From Pyrocephalus nanus (taxonomy: Eukaryota; Chordata; Aves; Passeriformes; Tyrannidae), in the NCBI GenBank assembly GCA_038380795.1, contig CM076280.1, positions 4,885,501 through 4,949,500 of the forward strand: a DNA stretch of 64,000 nt. Direction: 5' to 3'. Numbering within the stretch: the stretch's first letter is position 1; each line of letters starts with the position of its first letter. The notes below the pieces were generated by a model, which had not been told where the DNA came from, made no database searches, and saw only the letters and a list, made by a program, of their open reading frames with translations. Below, one piece after another: positions 24,321-37,938 of this stretch. Both the position numbers and the translations under genes were made by a program.

Positions 24321-26449
24321 AGCAATACTTCAAAGGTCTGCACAGAAAAGCATCTCCTTGTCTAATTAAAATCAAAACAAATGCTACTTTTAGGAGCAGA
24401 AGCACTCGCTCATCTCTGCACTAGAAATCCATGATCATCCACAGAGGCAAACAGGCCATGGGAGAGCACAGAAACACCAAGGGACAGACTCTGTTATGCA
24501 AAGCCATAATCTTAATTCTGTCCAGGGGGACAGCCATCCACAGGAGGGGATGATTTACAGTATTACAGACTCATCACACACACATCCCTGCAGCAGACCT
24601 TCCCAAAAGAGCTCAAGAAGGAGGTTATATCATCCAACGCCACCACAACCCCACCACTGCTACATTTCCAAAGGCTACATCACAGCAGGGAAGCAGGGGA
24701 AAAAAACCTCTAGGGTCAATCTTTCTCCGAATTTTCTTTCCCTTACACACACATTTTTTTGCATGGGATGTTTAAAAGGATCACAGAGAACATTTCTCAG
24801 GAGTTCTGAAATATAGGCAATTTTTTGGATTTTAGCCTAGACTGAAGATAAGCCTGTTTCATTTTCAAAAAGGTCTCTTCCAAAAGTAGAAACTTCAATT
24901 TAACATTCATTTCGCAATTTTAAGCAAAGCCAGCAACCAGGCAGTTTGTGACAAACACTGACTTGCCAAGCCTGGATACCTGTTCTCAGCCATTCATAAA
25001 CACTCGTGTGCTCACCACCCCTGAGCCCTCACTGCAGGACAATTATTACCCCCAGCATCACCAGGACATATTAAGCTTCCCTCAAATTCACTACTCAGAA
25101 TACAAAAAATAAAAAGGTTTTTTTAAGCCCTATAGCTGCTGAATTCTTCAATATCTAAACACAGGGAAGTTTCTTAGCTTCATGTGCTTGACACAAATAC
25201 TCCACTGCCTGTGTTTCACTGGACACACATCGTCACTCCGCTATCTGCACAGTACTTACAGCACTGATAGCCCGTCCATCAGAAAGGATGTAATAGTCTG
25301 CAGCAAGATTGCCTGTTATCAGAGCTTTCCAACGCTTTTGGAACAAATTAAGGGCATTCCTGCACCAGAACTGAATGAGATACAGTTAGGGTTTTAAATG
25401 GGCAGCAATGGAAAAAGCACTTGTGGTCTATAGCTGTTTAAAATCTCAGTATCCAGCAGATGGGGAGCTCTCAGATGGGGTTCAAATGCAGCTTTGTGGG
25501 TAAAACACCGAGTAAAACAGCCAAACAGATCATAAAACATCTGCCATGCCATCTTCCTACCTGCTCACTGTGCTCAGCAGAGAAGGGATGATGAGGGTCC
25601 TCATTCCCTGCAGCAGCCAGCCAGACTTCTTCCCTTCTCCCCATCCAAAGACCCCAGGCAACCACATTTCTCCATCCCAGAGCAGAGGATCCAAGGAGCC
25701 TGTTCCCCCTTCCAACTCCAGCAGAAATGTCTCTACTCCAGCCTCCCCCAGGTCCCTCCTCAGCTCTTCACACCTGCCCTTCATTTCCCATCACGCAGCT
25801 CAGCTGAGCCCAGGGGCAGCACCCACCAAGCCTTCAACACCACCTGATGATGGCTTGAATTTAAGAAAAGGGCACACAGAGCATTTTCTCATTTTCTGCC
25901 CTTCCTGATGCTCTGTGCCTCATAAAACTACAACTTCCAACATTTTCCTTGGAAATAAAACAAGAAATCCAACTAAACCCTTCTCAAGGCTCAGTCTCCA
26001 GTGTGGGTTCATGCCCATCAGCAGGTCACCCATCCAGGATAAGGCAGGGGGCAGCAGTGACCACGGCAAGATCCCTTCCAAACAATGCTCTAATTCCATT
26101 TTTCCCTTTGCTGTTGCTACAAACCTTACATATAAACATTTCATTGAAGTCTTCAGGTTGTATTACAATCAAACTGAAAAGCAAAAGGGCCTAAATGCAT
26201 TTGGTTGGGGACCAAGACGATTCCCATAAAAGCAGATTATGCTGACATGATGAATATAAAATGAAACAGCAGATATTAAAGTTGGAGGATTGTTACTCCA
26301 TGCCTTGGGGCTACTGGCTGTCCTACACACCTCCTCCCTCCTTTCCCCCCTCCCACTGAGTTTCACTGAAGGTAGAGAAAGCCTTTTCACCTCTGCCTTC
26401 TCCAAGGGAGGCTGCCAGGCTTGAAATATTCACTATCCCCACCCCATCC

Positions 26450-26645
26450 CCCCCGACCTTATGCAATGCTTCAACATTATTCATCAGTTATTCGGGAGGC
26501 TGCAGCCCTGCCTTGTCTGTCATGGCGTTTTACAAAGCCTGTTTTGTATTTAATTGGCTTGTTCTCGCTAATCTACCATGATTATTGTATTTTTATTTCA
26601 TTCTTGAAGGTCATTATTAAAATAAGCCGTTTTGCTCACGGCTGC
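26450..26645. promoter_or_regulatory. Possible conserved non-coding element
   Basis: 'aacattattcatcagttatt', 'gtatttaattggcttg', 'ctaccatgattattgtattt', 'ggtcattattaaaataagcc'. Clean AT-rich block with SOX-like ATTGT and homeodomain cores, abruptly bounded by GC-rich DNA on the right. A 211-codon frame covers it but has no coding character. Confidence 0.35.
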
Positions 26646-27351
26646 TCATCCCCACATGGTTCCCCGCCCCTGGATAACCAAACCTTCCTTGAGCTTCCTC
26701 TCCCCAGTGCTGCTCAGAGCCTGGGACCTGCTGGGCTCCCTTCCTGTAAGTACCAAGCCCTTGGTGTGACGGGTGAGAAGCCAGTGAGTAATTTCCAGTG
26801 CACGGATCCAGGCTCCTCCTGCCTTTTTTCCTCCCCACCTGCTCCATCCCAGCAGGACCTGCACCCTGCAGCCAGGCTTCATCAGCTCACCTGCACAGCT
26901 CGGTGTCTTAATCTGTTGGCAGAGGGAAAGCTGGAGATGTGTTTAGGGATTGTATTTCCTTTTACAACCTTGGCATCCTCTTCTTGCCCATTCATCACCC
27001 CTCATCCCGCAACCCCAGTTCCTCCTGCTGTCATTCCAGGGGCCCTTCTGAGTTAATGTTCTCCAGAGGCTCCAACCTCCAGCAAAGTGTTGGTTTAGAG
27101 ATTCTTCGGTGCTAGCTACCACTTATGCTAATAAACCAAATTTATGCAGAAAGTCATAAACAGAGAGCTCTCCCCAGTGCCCTTGCCAGCGCAGGATTGC
27201 TCCCTGTGGAATAGATTATCACACTCTGTGCAGACTAGTTCCGAAACGACTCTAGTAATGGGGCTTCCCCCCTGCTCCCCAGGGGGCTATTCTGCAGTCA
27301 AACAGGCCCAAAGAGTTCTAAGGGTTTGAGTCTTTTGGTGGCAACGTGGTG

Positions 27352-27406
27352 TTTTTTTGTTTTGTTTTTTTTTTTTTTTTTTTTTTTTTTTTTGTTTTTT
27401 TTTTTT
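27352..27406. repeat. Interrupted poly-T tract, 55 bp
   Basis: T runs of 7, 4, 29 and 12 separated by single G, the longest homopolymer region in the window. On the minus strand it is a poly-A stretch in the direction of ASTN2 transcription. Confidence 0.95.
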
Positions 27407-27707
27407 ATCCCAATCATTAGCTCAGGGTTTTTTTTTCTTCCCCTTCGCCTCTGCTGGTTTTTTAACATGTTTCTTCCCTTCCACACCTCCTCCCCTACTC
27501 CCCTCACAGCACTCCCTGGGGCAGCACACAAACGCAGCTGCAGATCGTAAAAGGTAATGGAGAAGCTCAGAAGTTTAAGAAGGGGGGGGAAAAAGATGAC
27601 AAGCTCCCTCTGATCATCTCTTTTCAAAGCCCCTGTCTGTGAGAACACAGTGCTGCACCCGCAGGGCATTTCAGGGGTGGCTCTCACGCTGTGCATGTCT
27701 GCAGGGA

Positions 27708-27800
27708 CACAGAATCATGGAACTGTTTGGGTTAGAAAATCCCTCTAAAATCCTCATTAACCCAGTACTGCCAAATCCAAGGCATGGTGTGTGTCCAGGG
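27708..27800 (-). mobile_element. CR1-type 3' end fragment (divergent subfamily)
   Basis: Begins 'cagaatcatggaactg', then 'ttgggttagaaaatccctct' and 'cattaacccagtactgcc'. This is the inverted tail of the avian CR1 type whose copies read 'ggttggaaaagacctctaag ... aacccagcactgcc'. Only about 90 bp is recognisable, and the right end is vague. Confidence 0.75.
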
Positions 27801-30800
27801 ATGGTGCTGGATGGAGGAGGGCTTCAGGCAGCCTTGGTCTAGGGGTGGTCCATGCAGGGACCCCACTGTGTTTTTTTTTAAGAAAACACTTTAGGTAGAT
27901 GTAATTATTGTGAAATGCAGCAAGAGGTCAGCAGACTGCATCATCCAGAGATGGTCCAGGAGATGAGCTGGGTGAGCAGGGAGGACAGAGTCAGCCCCTC
28001 TCAGGCCTCCCTGGAAACATTCCCAGACAACCAGAGGGTTGAGCTGCTCCAACACAGCTCTCTTGGTCTCAGCTCCGGAGCCCTCTGCACCATCCCCACA
28101 TCCCTTCAGCCTTTCTAATCCCAGGCTTTAGGGTCCCTGTACATGTCAGGGAGTAGATATTGATTTACCTGTGCTGCCTACAGATCACAGTCTGACTCCA
28201 CACACCTCAGAGAAGCTCAGCGCGCTCCACGCTCCTGAAGCTGCTTTCACTGCAGCTCAGGCTCTACTACACTACCCTTATTTATAATGCTGGGGCTTCA
28301 GCGTGGCGCCTCAGGCACTCTAAAATTATTACAGGGCCCTTTGACTTTCAATTCCCTTCCATTCAATTCCATTTTTATCCGTCAGCAGAGGCTCCCCCTG
28401 AAGGGCGGTGGGAGCCACCGGCACTCAGGCAGACAGGGGTACTGCCCCTTCAGCCAATCCTATGGGAATTGCTGGCACACAGCTGGGTAGGAGTCATCTC
28501 TGTTGGAATGAGAAACACCAGGGATGGGAGGGCAGGTGGGAGAGTGCTCCTGGGTGAGGCTTCCCCAGACTGATGAGACACCCAGGCTTGGAGCAGCACT
28601 GGGGGTGCTCAGCCACAGCCCGCTCTGTGATGCCATCCATCTGGCTGATGTTTAAAAATAAGGGGAAGGAATGTGACTTCAGGCACCAGAGCCTCTCTTG
28701 TGCATCCTACAGAGATGAAGGGCAGGGTGTAAGAGGGATGGATATGACAGGGGTGCCCTGATGCACAGATTTTGTTCTCCAGCCCTCTCTTCTTCCAAAA
28801 TCCCCATCCCTCTGTTAAGAAACAGGAGTTTGCTTTGGAGCTGCTTTAGGGTTTTAGTGAAAGGCTCATGCTTTGCCACTTCTCTGGAACCTCCTGGCTC
28901 ACCCAAGAAAAGCACAGGGTTCACTTCCAAAAGTGCACAAGAAGGTGTGAGGAAGGAGGTCCCTGAGTCAGAGGAGAAAGAACTGCTGGTCCAGGAAATC
29001 TGCTGCTATGGAGATGCACAAGGAAAGTCTTCTGCTCCCCATTGATTCCAGATCCTCAAAACCAACATGAGACAGACCTGATAAATGGAGAGAAAATAGT
29101 CTACCTGAAAGGTACAAGCATCATTTTTTCATGGTCCAATTATTAATCTCTGTTAGAGAAATCAGAGCCTCTGAGTTTGAAGCTTTTCTGCAGGTAACAG
29201 GCACACGACACTGGCCCAGCGCTGTGTTAAGCGTGGATTAAGTGAGACAGTTTTCCCTGCAGCCCATAGGGATATCCTGCCTCAGAAAACCCAACCACGG
29301 GGAGGAGATGAGCAGATCTGCATCAGGGCAGGCAAGGCTGCTCAGCCCTGAACCGTATTTAATCCTCAAGGCCAGGCAGAGCTCAGCTGAGCGGAGGTGC
29401 CAGAGCTCCGAGTGCCCCCGCCTGCCGCTGCAGATCAGCGCCTGCAGGGTGACACCAGAGCTTTGCCTGGAGCCTGAGCAGATCTGAAGTGTCTAAGTGT
29501 GATAACCACTCTCTTGGTTTTTCACTGCAGCTGAGGAGGCACGAGGGAGGCAGCTGGGTGGGAAGGCACTATCACCTGCAGTGGCAAGACACAAGCGCGT
29601 GCAGGAAATGCTGGCTAGTGGAAGCACAGCCAGATGGGTCCTGCTGATATTTTAACCCAAATCCCACAGCAGGAGGGTGAAGGTGCCCAGCCAGTGCCCC
29701 CCTGCCTGCATCCCTCCTTCTTTCTTCTCCTTGTCACCTGTGAGGCTGGGGTGGGGATGCCTTTTCCCAGGGCGGCCAGCAGCACCTCAGACACAGATGC
29801 TGTGGCAGAGGAGCAGCCCCAGGAGTCATGATGGCACTGGATAAGGCTTGTGCACAGGGAAAACATTTCATTTTTGGAAAACCACCCCTACAGCCTCTTC
29901 CCTGTACAGGTAACAGTGGCAACTGCAACGTTTTCTTTGACTGTGAGTTTCTGCAGGAGCTGAGGGCTGGGAGCAGGGCAGAGGGGACAGAGGGCAGCTC
30001 AGCACAGCAGGGTGGGCACTGGGACAGAGCAGGACTGTCACACAGGCAAAGGGACAGAGAGGGAATTCTCTTGTTTTTTCCTGCAAGCTGTGACAGGAGC
30101 AGAAGGGCAACGTGACCTATTCAGGTGACTTGAAGAGCGTGGCAAAGCCAGGCAGGCTCCACTACAAGGCAGAGAGGCGTGTTCACAGCATCTGCCTCTG
30201 CACAGGTACACTGGGGTGTAGCTACACTGGCCCCAAGGGGTGAGTGTCACTCTGAGCTTGATTAGAAACAGCCCAATGCTTTATAACCTCTCTGCATTTT
30301 TGGATGTCTCTCTTTGGGAAACAGACCTCTTAAAATGATAAGGTAGCTTGATAGGTTAGGGCACTGCCAGATTTGGAAGTAATTTTTCTAGAATGGTTCC
30401 TCCACAGACCTCTCCTTCCAGGGGGGAGGTGGGATGGGCAGAGGAGGAGAAGAAAGCAGGGCAGGAGAGAGGGGGACTAGTCACCTTCTCTAGAGACAAA
30501 CACGAGGATAGTTCCACCTCCTGAGACATGGATGTCCTTTTCCAAGGAGAGGGAGCTGGCTGGACATTATCAGGAAAAAAAACAGTGAATGGATTAGTTC
30601 AGCCTGTGTGTCATCTGGACAACCAGGTGGTTGTATCAAAGGCCAAGTAGCCTGAAAATTCTGGACATACACTTCCTTGCCCAAATAGGCAAAAATACCA
30701 GTTACCAGGAATGACCATTTGCTGGAGCCCCTCCATGGGGATCGTGATGGGGCTCCTACACTAAGAGGGTCCCTTCCCTGCTGTCAAGGCAGACACCCAC

Positions 30801-31414
30801 AGTGGTTAAAAAGGATGAAGGGTCTTATCTCTTCTCCAGGAGAGACTTTTGAATGCTCACTCCCTGGAAAGCCCCCAGAGCCTCCCAGGTACCACCCAAG
30901 TACCCAGGTTCTGTCTCAGCTACTCAGAAAACCCAAATTCATCAAGTTCTTGCAACCTCACAGAAAAGTCACTTCTCTCTAAGACTGTTACACCTCAACC
31001 AAGGAGTGACCTTGCACATTTATCTACCCATCACCCAGAGAGACTCCATCAGCTTGGGACACACCAACAGCCTGCTGTTGGCCAAACACCATTGGGTTTC
31101 TGCAGGAAAGGAGAAAACCCTGACAAGGGCTATGGAACAGCAGACTGCTGCTCCCTGAAAATGCCATCCTGGAGTGCCAGACCCTCCTGAGCAGGACAGA
31201 CCACCTGGGCCACCTCAGCTCTGCAGCCAAGGACTGCAAAGGGAGGCTGCAAACTATCCAGCTGCCAGAAGCAAAAGGGTTCACTGAGATTAGCTGTGAA
31301 AATCCTCACCTCTCCCTGGACTGACTCACACTGAAATGAGCCGGACTCAAAGCAGCTGATCTAAGAGCACAGCAAGTCGCTGGAGGGCTCAGAAAGTGGC
31401 ATCGTAAGATGAGG

Positions 31415-31560
31415 AGACATTAAAATCCAAAATAATAAAAGCAACCGAATTTATTAAGGCTTCTCGGAGCCTGGGGGCAAAATAATTTTTCCCCGCTTAA
31501 AAGTGGGTAAGGCGCAAGAGAAACCGAGCAATTTGTCAGAAATTAGAGGCGACAAAGTGG
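31415..31560. promoter_or_regulatory. Possible conserved non-coding element
   Basis: 'ccaaaataataaaagcaacc', 'cgaatttattaaggcttctc', 'ggcaaaataatttttcc', then CpG-bearing 'gcgcaagagaaaccgagc'. Short, low-repeat block. Confidence 0.28.
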
Positions 31561-33600
31561 CAGAGACCAAAGCCTGAAGCAGCCACAACCTCACACACAG
31601 AGAGTCACCACCCAGCCTGGCACAGGCAGGGTCCCTTCCTCCAGCAGTGCAAGGGGAGACACAGCCGTGACAGCCGTGTGGTGCAACAGGGGCTTCACCT
31701 GCTGAAACAGAGAGTGGGCCTGGGTCACTGGAGAGCCCTGATGTGCTGCCAGGGGTGGCCAGGTCATTACAAACCCTGTGACCATGCAGGGGTGCCAGCT
31801 CTCATGCAAGAGTCAGGGAGACCAACGCCTGTGATGCCACCGGGGTGTGATGGTGCTGGGATATGCTGGTGCATGGATGCCCAGCCAAGCCAGGCACAGG
31901 GAGGTCTCCAGCCACTGTGCTTGCCCAGACATTCCTCCAATGCTGGTGGCACCTTGGGCCCGCCAGTCACATCTTCCCAGACAGGCCAGCTTTGCTGTCA
32001 CTTCATCTCCAACCTGGCTTTGCAGAACTTTTGCCAACTCACCACCAACCCACAGCAGTCCATATGGTTCCACTCCTTCCCCAGCCAGATTCCCTGGCAT
32101 CCCCCATCAGAGGAAATGGGATTCTTCCCACCCCACATCCCTCATTCCCATCATTAACACCAGGGCCACCACCCAGTTCCAGCCTTTCATCCTTATTTTC
32201 CCCTTCCTGTTAAGTTCTGATCGTTTGCCATTCCCTTCCCCATTAGGAAAGGCTAACCATGTCCACATTACCACCATTACCACCCCATAAGATCCAACAG
32301 CAGTGTGGTTTCATGGCTGTACCCCCATTTTCTGTCCTAACAAGAATCTTCTTGTAAAGCTGTACCAAAAAGGGAGATCTACGCTGAGCCACAAGAGATA
32401 CAGAGCGGTTCCACCCTTGATCTGCATACACAAAGTTCATGGGAAAGTGGCAGAGGGGGATGAATCCTGGCAGCCTCATTAGAGAGAAAGAAACTGTTTC
32501 TGCAAATAATTGATTTCTAAATTTATCCCCTAATTAAATAGGTTCCCTGGACGAATCTGCATGCAAAGCTGCAAGGTGATGATTTAGTGCCTGGCTTCCA
32601 GCGGGAACGCATCAACACATGTTTGCAAATTGTCTCCCTCCCAGATTCAAAGGAAGGGTGATCATCTCCCCACGCCAGCACACCCGGAGCAGACAGGCCC
32701 CTCCTGCCACCTGGAGCCAAGCTCTCCCCTGTGCCAACTCTATCAGAGACACACACAGGGAGACAGGAATTTGTCACCCATCACTGGTCCCACTGCTCCA
32801 CAGAACAGGACCCACCACGGTCAGAGTGTTCAGCTCACACCCTGCCCGAGCAGGAGGCCGGCTGGAGGGTTTTTTTGGCAGGCAGCAGCTGTAAAGCTAC
32901 AGCAGGCCTGGAAAGGCACTGCCTAAACTCGGCACGTAGCACGGCAAGAATGAGAAACATTATCTCCAAAACATGCTCTTGCTTCCTACATCAGTTCCAT
33001 GGCTGTTCCTGTCTAGTCGCTTTGACTTTTTCCTACAGACACCATCAGCTAATAAAACCTCAAGAGACGGATCCTGGGATAAAACCAGGCTACAAGCTCT
33101 GCAAAAATTAAGCACATTTATCACTCTTCCACGGAGAGCTCCTTTCGGAAAGCAGAGGGCCCTGATGCTCTCAGACAAGCTTCAAAGGACTTTGGACGTG
33201 AAAACTCCATGTTAGCTTGAAAAGGCAGCAGTGGCAAACGTCCCCACTGTGTTAGAGCCTTGTTAATTAACTCCTGCCACCCGGAATGCTGAGCACAGGA
33301 GCCTGTCCCTCCACGGTGCTGGCTCAAAGCTCTCCCCTCCCAAGAGGAGAGGCACATGCCTGCATTTCCACACTGTCTTCTGCCTGCATCAGCAACACTT
33401 TTCATCTCCTCCTCTTTCTCCCCTGCCTGATTTCCACCCCACAGGATCATCTGTGCACTGGGCACACAGGTCCACCCTCCTTCAGGGCTCCAGCCCTTTG
33501 GTGTTGAGGCTTCAGGATCTGCAGCTGCAGATTGTCCCTCCTGATGTCCCACACGCTGGGGTTCCTGCTCCTGGCATGTGATGCTTGCAAGTATGAGCCA

Positions 33601-33815
33601 GATGCAGATTTAGACTAAATGTCAGAAAGAAATTTATCACTGTGAGGGTGGTGAGGTCCTGGCCCAGAGAAGCTGTGGATGTCCCATTCTTGGAAGTGCT
33701 CAAGGCCAGGTTGGGCAGGGCTTGGAGAATCCCAGTGTAGTGGAAGGTGTCCCTGCCCATAAGGAGAACTTTAAGGTCACTTCTAACCTAAACCATTCTA
33801 GGATTCCATGATTAT
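33601..33815 (+). mobile_element. CR1 LINE 3' end fragment
   Basis: Plus-strand CR1 3' region: 'tgtcagaaagaaattt', 'gtgagggtggtgaggtcctg', 'gagaagctgtgg', 'aaggccaggttgggcag', 'gtgtccctgcccat', ending 'cattctaggattccatgat', the mutated form of the ATTCTATGATTCTATGA tail. Truncated at the 5' end. Confidence 0.92.
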
Positions 33816-34339
33816 AGAAGTGCAACCTGGAGATCCTTTATGATGCTCATCTCTGTCACACTGGGCAGAGACTCAGGAATGCTCTGTTCAGCTCTTGGCT
33901 CATAAACTCAGATATTTATGGATCTGCTTGTCCCTGTTGGGGCTCCTGGAAGGCAGAGATGCAGCCTGTGTGTCCAACTCACACATCACCAAAACTGAAC
34001 AAAGTGTAAAGCTGCTCCTGTAAAGATCTGAGAGGCTTTTCTGCAGTTTTGAACCCTGCTGAGGTCTGTGGTGCAAAAAGAAGACCATTGGGAAGTCATT
34101 TGCTGTCTCAGGGTGACTACAGAACACAAGGACACCTACCCACCTCGTCACACACTCTTCTTTGAAAAAGTGCCAAAAGACGGGATTTTCTCCCCCCACC
34201 TTTCCCCAAAAAGTGTTCAAAACTGGAGCAATCTCTGTGGTATTTTGGATTTCTTGACATAACTATCTTGTTAAGTGAGGTCTCAATCAAAAAATCATTA
34301 CCACAGATGGATCTCGGGCCCTAACCTACTTCTGCACTC

Positions 34340-34775
34340 AAAAATAAAAAGCCATTAGGTGGCTAAATACTTTAAGAACTGCGTCCCTTCATCTCCCCGC
34401 TGTGGTTTTCCGTCTGCAGCAGAGCATCCTCCTTTATAAATTGCCTCTGAGAGACTCAGATCTCTTCTAAAAGAAAACAGTATTATTTGCAGGATAGGGA
34501 AGAGATGGAAGAAAGCTAATTAGTCCTTGTGCAGAGGAGTTTGCAAGATGCAGCATTTAAATGAAGCCTGATTTTCGGATGGCAGTGCTAATATCTTCAT
34601 GTTACGTCACTGGTTTTCTGTTCCAGAGGCGCCTTTTTTGCACACCTTGAGCATTTTTATAGGCAAAGAAAATTCCTTTAGGTACCAAAGCAAATTCATA
34701 ATCCAACTCTCCACCACTTACCAGCTTGAGTACGTTAAAACCGCGTTAAAAGCAGAGCAAGACGAGTCCTTGAGG
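34340..34775. promoter_or_regulatory. Possible conserved non-coding element with CRE-like site
   Basis: Contains TTACGTCA (34602-34609), one base from the CREB/ATF palindrome, 'gaaagctaattagtcc', 'ggcagtgctaatatc', 'cataatccaactc' and 'gttaaaaccgcgttaaaag', with several retained CpGs. A neuronal, activity-linked role would be speculation. Confidence 0.35.
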
Positions 34776-36148
34776 CCCTGTTCCCCAAGGATTTGTGCAC
34801 ATAAAGCAAGGAAAATGTGTGGTTATTAGAGTTTAGCTTTATTGTTTTCATAAAACACACTGAAGATTGTGTTTATGATTCTGGAGAAAATAAAAGCCTC
34901 TCTCCAATTGTTAAAATAGCGAACATGAGATACTCCAGCGACTTCTAAACAATCAAACACTTTGGACTTGCACAGCACCCTCTACTCAGATTCCAGAAAA
35001 GTCTGTACAAGAGTGAAAATGAGACTGGGTGGGTGGGAGATAAACCCACTTCTCATCTTACAGCCAAAGGAAGCAGAATAGCTTATACAATCATTGCATG
35101 AGGAAAAGTTTATGTGGATGAGAAGAAAACTGCTTAGAACTCATTGCAAAATTGTTTAAGAGCCAGTTTTGCTGGTTTTCAGAAACATCTCAGTTTCTGA
35201 ATGACCAAGTCCCCTTTGAAAGCCAGACTTGAGCATGAAAATCACTTAAACACACTCAAAACCAAACAGAAATGTAAACTTATAACCGGAACTTCCTTTC
35301 TGGCCCTTGCAAAGCCTTCCCCACCCAGCACTGTGTTCACACCCTCAGAGGGTTTTTGCCTGCCCTGTGTCCTACCCCACTGAAGGTCTCCTGCACCTGG
35401 CTGCAAGGAGACATTTGTATCCATCACTGCAAACAGCCTTTCCCAAAGACCCCAAGAGCCTTCATCACTTCTGCTCCTCCACCTTCAGCCTGGAGGAAGG
35501 ACAAACCGAAGGGCTCTTTATCCCCCTCCTTTAAATATTACAAAGATGATGTGAGGTCATGAATTATTGAATGGAGCTGTCTCTTCAGTTTAGCATGATG
35601 GTAATGGAAGGGAAATGTGGACCACAGAGGGGCCGTGTCCCCAGCATGGGAGCAGGGCAGGGAGCCAAGGGGCATGTCCAAGGGGGATCCTTACCCAGCT
35701 ACTTACTGTCTCTGCCCATCCATCAGAGCCTGACACCTGCCTGGCACCACTCACAGTGGGGATTGAATTCATCTTGGAAGAAGCCAAGGGAAATACATCT
35801 TCCACAGCAATGGCCTGGGAAGGGAGGGAAGCTCTCCAGACCCCCTTCATATCCCTGCATCCCACTTGAAAACCAGGCTGAGCCAGGATGTGAGGCCCTC
35901 TTGGCCATGCCTGATGGATAACCTGGCTGGGCTGACCTGGTAGAAGCAGGTTGTCCTTGGAGCTCCAGCACAAGAGGACAGGCTGGGGGTAGGGATGGAA
36001 AAAGCCAGTGAGGAAATAACTGCTGAGAAGCTGGTGGCAGAATCCAGCCTTCAGACAGTTCCACAGATGCTTTCTGGAGGTATTACTGCCAGCTCTAAAC
36101 CAACCTGTTAGTATGAGCCTCTAGGGCTTGTAATAAAAACCAAGATGC

Positions 36149-36174
36149 TTTTTTTTTTTTTTTTTTTTTTTTTT
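36149..36174. repeat. Poly-T tract
   Basis: 26 T followed by CCCCAG. It looks like a polypyrimidine tract and acceptor on the plus strand, but no open coding sequence follows. Confidence 0.93.
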
Positions 36175-37429
36175 CCCCAGGTTAGATAGAAGATGTCTGA
36201 AAATTAAAGGAGCAGCCTAAGAAAAGATTTCAATTCCACCCCTCCCTTCACGTACATTTACTCGCAAGCTCCTCGGAGACAGAGGTCAGTGCTGGAGTAG
36301 CAGTACCACAGCTGCCTCCAGCCCAGCACAGGCACAGCATGCAAACCACGTTCTGCTCCTCAGACCCACCTTGCTGATTAACAGCTGCATTCCAAGAAGT
36401 ACATAACAACACTGAATTGAGTTTTTAATGATTTCAAAGAAACACCAAGTCCGATACACACAGCCAGATCTTCAAGCTGAGGGGGCACTCAGAGTCCAAA
36501 CTAACACCGCAGTCTCTGTGCATCCTGCCCCAGTGACACATCCCAGAATTGATGAGAATGGGGGAGTTTTCAGGGTCCTGCTTTTCCCTCTTCTGTAAAC
36601 TTCTTCTCTTGTCCTCCTTCTGAAAAAGCACACAACCCCCACAAACATACTATCCCAAAGAGGTGTGGACCTGAATTTTATCAGCTAAAGCTCTTCTACT
36701 CGGAAAAAGACGAGAATCAACTTTTGCTGCAACAGATTTGCCGCCATGGCCAATGTTGATCATCACATCACACACGACATTGCTACCTGTACTCAGGGTT
36801 AAGATCCTCTTTTAAACACCAGAAATTAAAACCACTGTGCCCCCAGAGGAGCATGTAGGAGGCCTGCTAGGTACAATCCTGTCCTTTGCCTCCCCAGGAT
36901 CCCCAGCTCACCCCCTGCCTGTGATGGTCGTTGGGCTGATCACTGCGAATCCTGCCCACTCGCTCTTTTTTTTCACTCTGGATATTAACGGAAAGAAATC
37001 TCTGGATCTATTTGAAATGAATTATACTCCAGTAATTGCAGCTGCTATAGGGCAGTATTAGGTCAAACTGCCCTTTTTGTGCTGCGTCTCCAACACTAGA
37101 GATGATGAATGGGCTCATTTTCAGCAGGGCTGGATGCTCGCAGCTCCAGGTGAAGCCCACACAAACCACAGATGTTCACTGCTCCCGTGCCACAGCACCA
37201 GCGCCTGCCAAGCACTTCCTTTAATAAAACATCCAAACTCACACAATATAAACACAATTTTGGCTCACACTGCTTGACACTTGCTGTCGTCGTCCCGTGG
37301 GTCCTCAGCACACGGTGCCATCCCCACCCCCAGCCTCTCCAGGCTGCACTTGACTGCTTAAGGAATCTGTGCCACTCTCCCCCCAGAAGGATCTTTTCAG
37401 CCCAAACAGATTCTCCCCTCCCATTCTAA

Positions 37430-37625
37430 CTCTGTGTTAATTATTAAGATAGGGTGGGATTGCAAAGCCTAATTACCACTGTAAAGTTACTCTCCTGAAG
37501 GCTGATAAGGGAAATAATTAGGATGGACAAGCGTGGATTACAGAGCTCTAAATCTCTCTCTCTTGTCAAGATTATGCTGCTGCCCCAACCTCATAAATGA
37601 CAAGCGAGTCCGTTGGCAAACACAA
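37430..37625. promoter_or_regulatory. Possible conserved non-coding element
   Basis: Three homeodomain-type clusters: 'gttaattattaag', 'agcctaattaccac' and 'gaaataattaggatgg', followed by 'cataaatgacaagcgagtcc'. About 200 bp, ending before the minus-strand CR1 at 37939. Confidence 0.37.
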
Positions 37626-37938
37626 AGCAGTCGTGGAGACCTAACAATGGGCTGGACCTTCACAGAGCACAGACCCTTCATGCTGCAGCACAAGGAGGAA
37701 CATCCTCCAGCATCTTCAGACTGGGAGCAGCCTCCAACACACCAGCCCAAGGAACTCAACACTGCCTCGGCATGTCTGACAGTTCATACCTGCACTCACC
37801 TTCCGTGGTGGGTTAACCTGGACTGGCTGCCATACACCCACCAAACCACTCCCACACCCCTTCATTCCTGACTCCTCTGTTTCCTGAAATGGGGATGGGG
37901 AATGGGGGTTGGCACATAACTCCAATGCGCCTTCAGAG

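Noticed and set aside
26421..27056. 211-codon plus-strand frame
   Set aside because: Covers an AT-rich non-coding block and a GC-rich stretch with no domain or codon pattern.
36149..36180. Strong plus-strand splice acceptor (26 T then CCCCAG)
   Set aside because: No coding sequence follows, and the supported gene is on the other strand.
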